From NCBI RefSeq assembly GCF_000730285.1, contig NZ_CP007174.1, positions 1,488,001-1,552,000 of the forward strand: a stretch of 64,000 nucleotides of DNA, read 5' to 3'. This document shows, in pieces, positions 58,351-64,000 of this stretch. The notes under the pieces were generated by a model. It saw only the letters and a list, made by a program, of their open reading frames with translations. It did no database searches and was not told where the DNA came from. This stretch comes from Candidatus Nitrososphaera evergladensis SR1 (GTDB lineage: Archaea; Thermoproteota; Nitrososphaeria; Nitrososphaerales; Nitrososphaeraceae). Position numbers and translations under genes: made by a program. Position 1 is the first letter of the stretch, and every line of letters starts with the position of its first letter.

Positions 58351-58633
58351 CTAGCAGGCATTTCTTCACCGGGCGCACTTGATAATTGATTACAACGAGC
58401 TCAAAGGGCGAGCAATATCTATGCTGCCTCTCCATCACTTCTCGCAAATGAGCTTCGCCACCTGTCGTGGATGGAAATTATGGGCCCGTTTGCCATAATG
58501 AGCTCGCAATAAAATTAAACAGAGTCCTATAATCGCTAGTCCTAAAATACTACCGTGGGCGAGCCTGCCGCCGAGCCTCCTCAAGGGGGCGAGGTTGAGG
58601 GTGAAGCGGTGGGCGGATGGAGTAGGGCTTTAA
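58351..58633. other. Gene-poor stretch
   Basis: 283 bases with several short GC-rich patches (GCGAGCCTGCCGCCGAGCC near 58,559) and an A+T-rich AATAAAATTAAACAG at 58,508. I see no gene, convincing promoter or terminator. Confidence 0.3.
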
Positions 58634-58879
58634 CTACACAGGCTTGTAATCTGCTCTGCCACTCTCGTATCCTGCATTGTATAGGTTCCGCAAGGGTGGT
58701 GCTAATAGCTGTATCCAGCCGGGTGTATGCATTGCAATGTCTTCAAGGCTTGGGTTCGAGCCTTCTGTCTTTGCATATCTTGTGTACGAAATGAAAGCCT
58801 CAAACTCTTCTTCTTTCCCAAATATCTTGGAGATGGCTCCTAGCGCATCCAATAATGCGTACTCCATTCGAGGATCCAT
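58634..58879 (-). CDS. 81-aa acidic protein, unknown
   Basis: From ATG 58,879: MDPRMEYALLDALGAISKIF, helical, ending in LRNLYNAGYESGRADYKPV. No motif recognised. Its start lies one base from the start of the plus-strand zinc-ribbon gene, an odd head-to-head arrangement that requires each promoter to lie inside the other gene; an upstream start at 58,891 would even overlap. Either may be false, but both have coding-like composition. Confidence 0.5.
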   Translation of the reverse strand: MDPRMEYALLDALGAISKIFGKEEEFEAFISYTRYAKTEGSNPSLEDIAMHTPGWIQLLAPPLRNLYNAGYESGRADYKPV

Positions 58880-58880
58880 T

Positions 58881-59120
58881 ATGGCAGGCATATGCGAACG
58901 ACATAAGGCAAAGAAACCTCAAGGCGTTGGCCGGTATGAGCAAGGACAGAGGCGCTGTCAGACTTGTTCAGTGTTCTTAATTTGGTCCGGAGTTTACTGT
59001 CCCTGCTGCGGATACAAACTCAGAAGTACGCCTAGGAATAAAGTACTCAAGAGGCGGTTCAAGAATATGATAAAGGACCAAAACCGCCATCAACATGCAT
59101 ATGTACTATTTCTTCGCTGA
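58881..59120 (+). CDS. 79-aa zinc-ribbon protein of a Nitrososphaera-type family
   Basis: MAGICERHKAKKPQGVGRYE, then RRCQTCSVFLIWSGVYCPCC and GYKLRSTPRNKV. The CxxC-x(10)-CPCCGY-LR-x-PRN pattern is a recurrent small zinc protein of soil ammonia-oxidising archaea. The longer frame upstream is antisense to the minus-strand gene and is not used. Function unknown; nucleic-acid contact is plausible from the basic tail. Confidence 0.7.
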   Translation: MAGICERHKAKKPQGVGRYEQGQRRCQTCSVFLIWSGVYCPCCGYKLRSTPRNKVLKRRFKNMIKDQNRHQHAYVLFLR

Positions 59121-59306
59121 TAATAGTCTGTGCCAACAAGGGAACAAGGAGGCCACAGCTTTTTGAATGCGCCGGCTTGATGACTCGGGATTATGGCGCG
59201 TAAATATTCCAGAAAAAGGAGGGGACGAGAGTGTGTGAATGGGCCCGTCCATTTGTCCAGGTTGTTGTTTACCTTTCGTCTTCTCTTCTTCTTTTAGAAT
59301 ATGCGC

Positions 59307-59987
59307 TCAAGAAGAAGGACGAAAGGATGATAATGCCGACGATGATGAATTAGCTTTCGGCGCAGCGGCAATAGTAATTGTGGCCGTGGCTGATTTTCCC
59401 TCTCGGTCTGTTGCAGTTATGTTGTGCGTTCCATTCTTTGCATCGTTTGGAGTTGTCATTGTTGCGTTAAATGCTCCGGATTTGTCTGCCTTGGCCGTTG
59501 TCGCATTTGAACTGTTGTCAAAGGTCAAAGTGATCGTCTGGTTCGCACTAAATCCAGCGCCTTTCACCACTACGATGTCGCCGGGATTTACAGAGTCCGG
59601 TGTCACTGTAATGGATGATGGATTGCTAATGGTCTTGTTCAAAGAAGATGTTGCGTTTGTGATTGCCGCACCAATCATGCCAGCACCAGCTTTGGTGGCG
59701 TTAGCAATGGCATTGCCTGCCGAGGCAGTTGCGTTTCGTGCTGCTTCACCCGCATTTTGGGCCGAGGTAGTCGCATTGCGCACGGCTTCAGAAGCTGCTG
59801 CTGTTGCATTGCCAGAAGCTGTTGAAGTTTGGTTTACTGCCTGATCTTTTTGAGCAGTGGCGCTATCTGCCATTATCACCGTGACTGACAAAGAGCTTAG
59901 TATGGCAAGTCCAACAATCAGTGCAGTCAGCGTCTTCTTTCGCAACGGCTGTAGAGAGTAATTTTTCCTACTTTTTTCTTCATCCAT
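59307..59987 (-). CDS. Secreted Ala/Asn/Thr-rich protein with Ig-like domain
   Basis: A 226-residue protein. A signal helix (TLTALIVGLAILSSLSVTVI) is followed by a long helical, low-complexity segment made of degenerate repeats around NATxxAxNA (ASEAVRNATTSAQNAGEAAR). An Ig/TIG-like domain comes next (SSITVTPDSVNPGDIVVVKG, NQTITLTFDNSS). Many NxS/T sequons predict heavy N-glycosylation. There is no C-terminal anchor. Likely a secreted adhesive or matrix protein. Confidence 0.7.
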   Translation of the reverse strand: MDEEKSRKNYSLQPLRKKTLTALIVGLAILSSLSVTVIMADSATAQKDQAVNQTSTASGNATAAASEAVRNATTSAQNAGEAARNATASAGNAIANATKAGAGMIGAAITNATSSLNKTISNPSSITVTPDSVNPGDIVVVKGAGFSANQTITLTFDNSSNATTAKADKSGAFNATMTTPNDAKNGTHNITATDREGKSATATITIAAAPKANSSSSALSSFRPSS

Positions 59988-60197
59988 ATTTTTTCAGCAC
60001 CTGAAATGAGAATTTCAAATATTAAGGACTTTAAATTTAGATGAGTTTGAAGGAGATGAGAGATTGAGGGGCAGTGGTAAGTTATTCTTACTATGGGCAA
60101 TGGTCGAGATAGCGAACCCCGTCGGCCAGATCACCTTTTAAAAAATTACAACTCTGAGATGCGCAGAAAAATAGGAAGAAAGATCGGTGAAGTTATT

Positions 60198-60341
60198 TTA
60201 TTTCAGAGCATCCTTGGCCTTTTCCTTAGCTTTGTCAAATTCAGCTCTGGCCTTCTCAGCGGCGTCCTCTGCAGTCATTCCTGTTATTTGCAAATCTATC
60301 ATCTGCTCAATAGCGCCTCTGACTTCTAATGGCAAAGCCAT
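60198..60341 (-). CDS. 47-aa helical protein
   Basis: From ATG 60,341: MALPLEVRGAIEQMIDLQIT, then an alanine/lysine/glutamate helix (AEDAAEKARAEFDKAKEKAK). It looks like a single long amphipathic helix. A longer frame to 60,416 exists, but its extra residues read like non-coding DNA. Function unknown. Confidence 0.5.
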   Translation of the reverse strand: MALPLEVRGAIEQMIDLQITGMTAEDAAEKARAEFDKAKEKAKDALK

Positions 60342-60669
60342 GTTAGTGTAGAACAATCGCGAGGAATATATCAGTGATTCTCGACTCTTAAAGAGCAGGC
60401 ATAAGCGTTTTGCCATCTATACACTCTGAACACAATGCGATCAGTTGGAGATTAAAGGAGTTCTTCAGAGATGCACTGGTCAAAAGTTCGCTGGGCATAA
60501 ACAATTGGAAAAAAATTGAGCCATGTAAAGAGAGATTCCTAACTATGGCCCGTCTGCAAACATATCAGAAGTTGAACTTTCTTTCCCGTCCAATTTTATT
60601 TCCATACAGTCATTGGCTTACTAATTCCAAAATAAATGGAGAGAGCAGGCTAGGAGTTACATGCATCCA

Positions 60670-60834
60670 CTATACGTCATGAGGTGAGCATTCATTACAG
60701 TACCTCTCTAGCCTTATGTATCCGCCACTATCATAGAGTACTTCCTTCATGGCCGGTTTTCCGCATGAGGTACAACTAGACCTTCTTGCTTTTTTTGGCG
60801 GACTATGATCCCGAACGGTGTATGTTCGAGCCAT
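60670..60834 (-). CDS. 54-aa zinc-ribbon protein
   Basis: MARTYTVRDHSPPKKARRSS leads to CTSCGKPAMKEVLYDSGGYI and RLERYCNECSPHDV: two CxxC pairs about 23 residues apart, with a basic N-terminal arm. A TATA-like ATATTTATAGG and an inverted repeat of the TTACTCAC type lie 25-55 bases upstream. Small DNA- or RNA-binding protein by appearance. Confidence 0.65.
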   Translation of the reverse strand: MARTYTVRDHSPPKKARRSSCTSCGKPAMKEVLYDSGGYIRLERYCNECSPHDV

Positions 60835-60870
60835 AGTTCTACATACAGAAAAGCCAAATATTTATAGGTC

Positions 60871-60899
60871 ACTCACCATCTGTGAGTAAGCATAAATAT
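60871..60899. promoter_or_regulatory. TTACTCAC-type inverted repeat, copy 1
   Basis: ACTCAC-catct-GTGAGT (60,871-60,887), with the right arm extended as GTGAGTAAGCATAAAT, nearly identical to the right arm at 63,201. It lies in the divergent region between the zinc-ribbon gene and the glycosyltransferase gene, next to a TATA-like element. Confidence 0.5.
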
Positions 60900-61045
60900 C
60901 TCGTGCACACAGCATTAATGTGAGAGAGAAGAGATATGGAAGAGCGCGAACATCTCACCTCTGAAATTAACTTCAGAGGACTGTTAGATTAAGATAAAAT
61001 TAACAGAGAATCTGCAATTGCGACATCGAGAGGTGAAGACAAGGG

Positions 61046-62359
61046 GTGAAGAGGGCAAATATTGTACATGCAGATTTGAATCCATGCGGAGGAGCGGAGC
61101 AGGTAGCTATTGCTACAATTCAGGCGCTGACTGAAATGGATCTTGAAGTTGAGTTGACCGTCGCAAGGTGCCCTGATATTTCAAGATTAAGGAACGCATT
61201 TGGCGCCAGAAAAGTAGATGTCATTTTCAGTCGTATAAAGAGGATAAACCTGCTCGACACTTTGCTGACCATCCAGTCGAAAAACTGCCATGATGGCAAT
61301 GACTGTGGCATCAATGATACAATCACGATAAACACTCATGGAGATGTACTGCCGTATTATCTTCCATGTTTTTCAAAGGTAAATGCCATCACATACTGCC
61401 ATTATCCAATAGTACCTGGCCTTGCATTAAGGCGAGACCCTTCTTACCTGGACTATTTGAGGAGCCTTGGCATGATAAAGTTTAGCTACCCTACAAGCAA
61501 GGTCGATACTGGCGGCAATGGCAAAATTACTGACAATCGCTACACAGAGAATGACTACTCTCTCTTTTGGCAAGATCTTCAAAAAACATATCTAATGATG
61601 CTAAAACATTCTACCATCATAACTAATTCTACGTTCAGCAAGGATGCAATTCAAAGAGAGCTATCACCGATGCCGCCCGTTTCGTCATCAACCGTCCAAG
61701 TCGTGAGCGAGCCAATTGTTATTCCGCCGCCTGTCAGTGTCGAGGAGTTTCGCAGAGCGACGCTGTATTCGAAAGAAAGAGAGGATTTTGTAGTTGTTAT
61801 ATCACGCTTTAATCCAAGTAAGAAGCTAGAAAACGCCATCACTCTTGCAAACATGCTCAAGAAACAAAGGATTGGCAAAGGAATGATTATTGCTGGGGGA
61901 CTGATGCCGGAAGACAGCGATTACTATCATCATATAGTGAATCTGGCAAAAGAATATGATGTATCAGATTATGTAAAATTCAAGGTCAATGTCACCTCCG
62001 ACAACCTTAAAACAATTCTGCGCAAAGGAAAGGTTTACTTTCATCCCATGCCGGGGGAGCCATTTGGGATATCTGTGGCAGAGGCTATGAGTTGTGGGCT
62101 TATCCCCATCGTACCAAGTGTGGGAGGCCACAATGACTTTGTTCCGAAAAGATACAGATATGTATCTTTAGAAGATGCAGTAGGAAAGATTTCTTTCGCC
62201 TTGAGTGCTTCCCAAGAAGACCGAACGTCGATTAGCAATTTAGTAACCAGATTTTCTGAAGCAAATTATGTGAAAAGCATACAAAGATTGGTCGCCAATG
62301 TATTGCAAGGAATAAGGGCAAGTGACAATGTTGCCTATGCTGAAGACACTATTGCATGA
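61046..62359 (+). CDS. GT4-family glycosyltransferase, ALG11-like
   Basis: A 437-residue cytosolic or membrane-peripheral glycosyltransferase from GTG 61,046. The N-terminal domain has IVHADLNPCGGAEQVAIATI (acceptor/diphosphate loop GGAE). The C-terminal domain has FVVVISRFNPSKKLENAITL and the donor-binding EX7E region in FHPMPGEPFGISVAEAMSCG. This resembles ALG11-type mannosyltransferases that extend lipid-linked oligosaccharides, which would suit the many glycosylation sequons in neighbouring secreted proteins. The sugar is not known. Confidence 0.88.
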   Translation: MKRANIVHADLNPCGGAEQVAIATIQALTEMDLEVELTVARCPDISRLRNAFGARKVDVIFSRIKRINLLDTLLTIQSKNCHDGNDCGINDTITINTHGDVLPYYLPCFSKVNAITYCHYPIVPGLALRRDPSYLDYLRSLGMIKFSYPTSKVDTGGNGKITDNRYTENDYSLFWQDLQKTYLMMLKHSTIITNSTFSKDAIQRELSPMPPVSSSTVQVVSEPIVIPPPVSVEEFRRATLYSKEREDFVVVISRFNPSKKLENAITLANMLKKQRIGKGMIIAGGLMPEDSDYYHHIVNLAKEYDVSDYVKFKVNVTSDNLKTILRKGKVYFHPMPGEPFGISVAEAMSCGLIPIVPSVGGHNDFVPKRYRYVSLEDAVGKISFALSASQEDRTSISNLVTRFSEANYVKSIQRLVANVLQGIRASDNVAYAEDTIA

Positions 62360-62437
62360 TTACTCTGTACGATATCCAAAAGTAGAATAGCAAGACAATT
62401 TATTTTATACCAAGCAAGTATACATTCGCTCTAGTAA

Positions 62438-62734
62438 CTATCTTCGCATGTGGGTGTCCTCCATATGACCAACCATGGTTTCACTTTTCCCTATCACTGA
62501 CCTACAGTATGGGCATACAGATTCCCGCTGTGCTACAGAGCGTGACGATTCCAGCTCTGCCAGATCAATGTTGTGGCTGGGCATGTTACCAATTATGGTC
62601 TTGAGAGTCACTATACCGATAACTGAACCATCCGAACTTATCACTGGCAGCCTTCGTATTTGCTTTGATTGCATGAGAGCTATTGCGTTTCTGACAGATG
62701 CATCTTCACCTATCGTAACAAGTGGTGAGCTCAT
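62438..62734 (-). CDS. CBS-domain protein with C2H2-like end, probably N-truncated
   Basis: A 98-residue frame: MSSPLVTIGEDASVRNAIAL, then QIRRLPVISSDGSVIGIVTL, one CBS motif. A C-terminal finger follows, SVCPYCRSVIGKSETMVGHM and EDTH (CxxC...HxxxxH). CBS domains work in pairs; here the second half of a pair stands alone. A short upstream frame (62,743-62,850) carries what looks like the beginning of the first CBS, so a deletion with frameshift is likely. In-frame sequence before the ATG (GPYKITIGQI) also reads like CBS, so translation may begin elsewhere. Confidence 0.6.
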   Translation of the reverse strand: MSSPLVTIGEDASVRNAIALMQSKQIRRLPVISSDGSVIGIVTLKTIIGNMPSHNIDLAELESSRSVAQRESVCPYCRSVIGKSETMVGHMEDTHMRR

Positions 62735-62742
62735 TATTTGGC

Positions 62743-62850
62743 CTATAGTAATCTTGTAAGGGCCGTGTCTTCTGGCAAAGCGACAAAATCTTGTTCTGCT
62801 ACGTTTGCCACTCTTTTGACAAGACCGCTGGCTACTGTTTGCTGCGCCAT
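62743..62850 (-). pseudogene. Remnant of the N-terminal part of the CBS gene
   Basis: ATG 62,850 reads MAQQTVASGLVKRVANVAEQ, then DFVALPEDTALTRLL and a TAG. The VKxVANVAExDFVALPEDTAL stretch has the form of the first strand and helix of a CBS domain, but the frame closes nine bases before the start of the CBS gene at 62,734. Together they look like one tandem-CBS gene that lost most of its first domain. Confidence 0.45.
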
Positions 62851-63178
62851 TTTACTCTCCACCTAAGGCGGAAACGGCATCAGCAATAGAGGGTAGACCC
62901 AAATTTATTTTTTAAAATATAGTTAGCTTTTAAGACTGAAGATATGACAACATTATGATTATATGTTGCAGGAACAAGTGAATCCATCGCCTGCAACAGT
63001 CCGACGGCTTATCGCGTTTTCATCATTTTTTAATTCCAATAGTAGCATCTTCCTCACCATATCATGCGGTCTAACTTCTGCAGCATGCTTCCCATCGCTG
63101 CCTCAGATCTTTTCTTTTATACATATGTCTGACAGCCAGCTCTGCGTTATGGCCTCTACTACATAATAGAGGTTTACA

Positions 63179-63217
63179 ATTTATTGCTTACTCACCACCC
63201 GTGAGTAAGCAATAAAT
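63179..63217. promoter_or_regulatory. TTACTCAC-type inverted repeat, copy 2 (17-bp perfect arms)
   Basis: Left arm ATTTATTGCTTACTCAC and right arm GTGAGTAAGCAATAAAT pair perfectly over 17 bases around a CACCC spacer. It lies 39 bases ahead of the C2H2 remnant. Copies with the same five-base spacing occur at 60,871 and, weakly, at 63,967-63,987 (TTACTCAC-atgtt-GTGACTTG). Confidence 0.6.
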
Positions 63218-63255
63218 GAATCGATTTTGATAATAAGGTCGTGAGGTCAAATGGA

Positions 63256-63386
63256 GTGAAAGTTCAGAAGGAAGTGCCACGGCCAAAATTTGAATGCACC
63301 GGGTGCCAAAAGGCTTTTAAGTTTCCTTGACTGTGGAAGAGCACAGGAAGCATGACCATACAGGCGGCAGACCAATAGCTGCCTGA
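63256..63386 (+). pseudogene. Frameshifted single C2H2 zinc-finger gene
   Basis: GTG 63,256 opens VKVQKEVPRPKFECTGCQKA and FKFP, then TGA. One extra base there would join it to the downstream frame TVEEHRKHDHTGGRPIAA (stop at 63,384-63,386). The joined form is a single C2H2 finger, C-x2-C-x12-H, with a choice of second His, the type of tiny finger common in these archaea. It is either decayed or a sequencing error. Confidence 0.5.
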
Positions 63387-63402
63387 TTCTTATTTCTCTT
63401 TT

Positions 63403-63419
63403 TACCGATAATATCGGTA
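63403..63419. terminator. 17-base hairpin after the C2H2 remnant
   Basis: TACCGATA-a-TATCGGTA is a perfect inverted repeat with a one-base centre, 16 bases after the remnant stop, preceded by TCTCTTTTT. It may be an old terminator or an operator. Confidence 0.35.
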
Positions 63420-63506
63420 TGCCAATTTCTTTCTATGACAAGGAAAATCATGGATTTATGAATTGGAGAATAGAAATAAAGAAAAAGGTGGAATCGACAG
63501 CCGCTG

Positions 63507-63845
63507 CTATTTAGAAAGCAGCGGATCGCTCCTCATCTTTGGTGCCAAGATTTTGCCTGCGCAGACTGCCGCCATTGTTGCAGAAACAGCGAGTGCGATC
63601 CACAGGAGCAAGCTCATGGGGTCAGCACCGAACAGCAAAGGAACCCCGTTTCCAAACGCTCCTGGCTGAGTAGCAGCGTGCACCTTTTCTTGAGCCAGCC
63701 TCAGCATTTCAGTATATTCCGGAGGCAGGCTCGCGTCCGTGCTAGCTGCAAATGCCATACGCACAGTGGATAGGATGGTCGCCATTCCTGCCGTAGCAGC
63801 AGTGGCTATCTTGGCCAGCACGTCTTTTACTGGTCCACCAATCAT
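63507..63845 (-). CDS. Membrane protein, two spans
   Basis: A 112-residue protein: MIGGPVKDVLAKIATAATAG, a first hydrophobic stretch that may be a signal (MATILSTVRMAFAAS), a polar loop (TDASLPPEYTEMLRLAQEKV), and a C-terminal membrane helix (LLLWIALAVSATMAAVCAGK) with a basic tail. The plan recalls small secreted membrane peptides. No family recognised. Confidence 0.55.
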   Translation of the reverse strand: MIGGPVKDVLAKIATAATAGMATILSTVRMAFAASTDASLPPEYTEMLRLAQEKVHAATQPGAFGNGVPLLFGADPMSLLLWIALAVSATMAAVCAGKILAPKMRSDPLLSK

Positions 63846-64000
63846 ATGACATCGCCTATATCTTCTAACTAGAAGAAAAATAAATTTTTTGCTTCATCAT
63901 AAATTTCTGTCGTCAGCAGCAACTTTGATCACTCAAAATCCATAAAAAATAAAAAATAAATATTAGTTACTCACATGTTGTGACTTGTTAGAGGTGCTGC

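Larger units (their letters stand above)
50627..63900. mobile_element. Integrase-headed accessory region (right limit unknown)
   Basis: It starts with a tyrosine integrase and continues with zinc-finger, coiled-coil, secreted and membrane-anchored proteins, many tiny genes, gene remnants and long gaps. Base composition is richer in A+T than the chromosome to the left. No attachment repeat or second recombinase was found, and several genes look like ordinary host accessory genes, so this may be more than one insertion. Right end lies beyond or near the window edge. Confidence 0.45.

Noticed and set aside
60410-60682. 90-codon plus-strand frame
   Set aside because: Low-quality composition, no motif, and its end overlaps the convincing zinc-ribbon gene on the other strand.
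62963-63166. 67-codon plus-strand frame, and a 33-codon minus frame (MVRKMLLLELKNDE) in the same place
   Set aside because: The plus frame is Ser/Phe-rich shadow-like sequence; the minus frame looks more protein-like but is too short and lacks a supported start.
1-64000. CRISPR arrays, rRNA genes, IS elements with terminal inverted repeats
   Set aside because: Looked for regular spaced repeats, rRNA-like sequence and transposase motifs (DDE, HUH TnpA, TnpB); none were found apart from the Rep and the two recombinases described.

Overview
The window is a piece of an ammonia-oxidising archaeon of the Nitrososphaera type (Thaumarchaeota/Nitrososphaerota). The evidence is an ESCRT-III-like CdvB, a proteasome alpha subunit, an archaeal S10/spc ribosomal cluster with S4e and the RNase P protein Rpp29, many tiny zinc-ribbon proteins, PEF-CTERM-type surface proteins, histidine kinases with an odd sensor region, and a full set of biotin genes. 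No rRNA or CRISPR array is present. There is one tRNA gene, for Asn (GTT), and it appears to carry an unusual intron.

Layout. 1-5,700: threonine synthase (cut by the window edge), CdvB, and a bioB-bioF operon with a long palindrome on each side, then a frameshifted cupin. 5,700-17,620: an integrated replicon that looks like a provirus. It has a rolling-circle HUH Rep whose frame is broken by one amber codon, a set of zinc-ribbon genes, small membrane proteins, a P-loop ATPase, a 79-aa protein shaped like a filamentous-virus coat protein, and several secreted proteins with C-terminal anchors. It is followed by a small serine recombinase that abuts bioA. The element therefore sits inside the biotin gene cluster (bioB/bioF on the left, bioA/bioD on the right).

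18,228-27,500: bioA/bioD, a sugar nucleotidyltransferase, a tightly packed LLM oxidoreductase-thiolase-DUF35 run, a membrane-bound winged-helix regulator, tRNA-Asn and a histidine kinase. 27,757-36,505: ribosomal genes L6-S8-S14-L5-S4e-L24-L14-S17-Rpp29-L29-S3-L22-S19-L23-L4-L3 plus a SPOUT methyltransferase, all on the minus strand. L2 is absent from its usual place. 36,500-50,570: redoxin, psmA, purC/purK/purE, a two-gene unit whose first member is a free-standing CDC48 N-domain protein, a double-SDR protein resembling the N-terminal half of malonyl-CoA reductase, a TauE-type permease, Lrp and homoserine dehydrogenase.

50,627-end: a second accessory region headed by a tyrosine integrase. 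It holds secreted or membrane-anchored proteins, tiny zinc proteins, a GT4 glycosyltransferase, CBS and C2H2 gene remnants, and a recurrent inverted repeat (TTACTCAC-N5-GTGAGTAA). The most novel-looking items are the 5.7-17.6 kb element (amber-split Rep, coat-like protein, repeated hairpins) and the CDC48-N gene pair at 43.5-45.6 kb. All functional calls come from reading motifs by eye; no database search was run.
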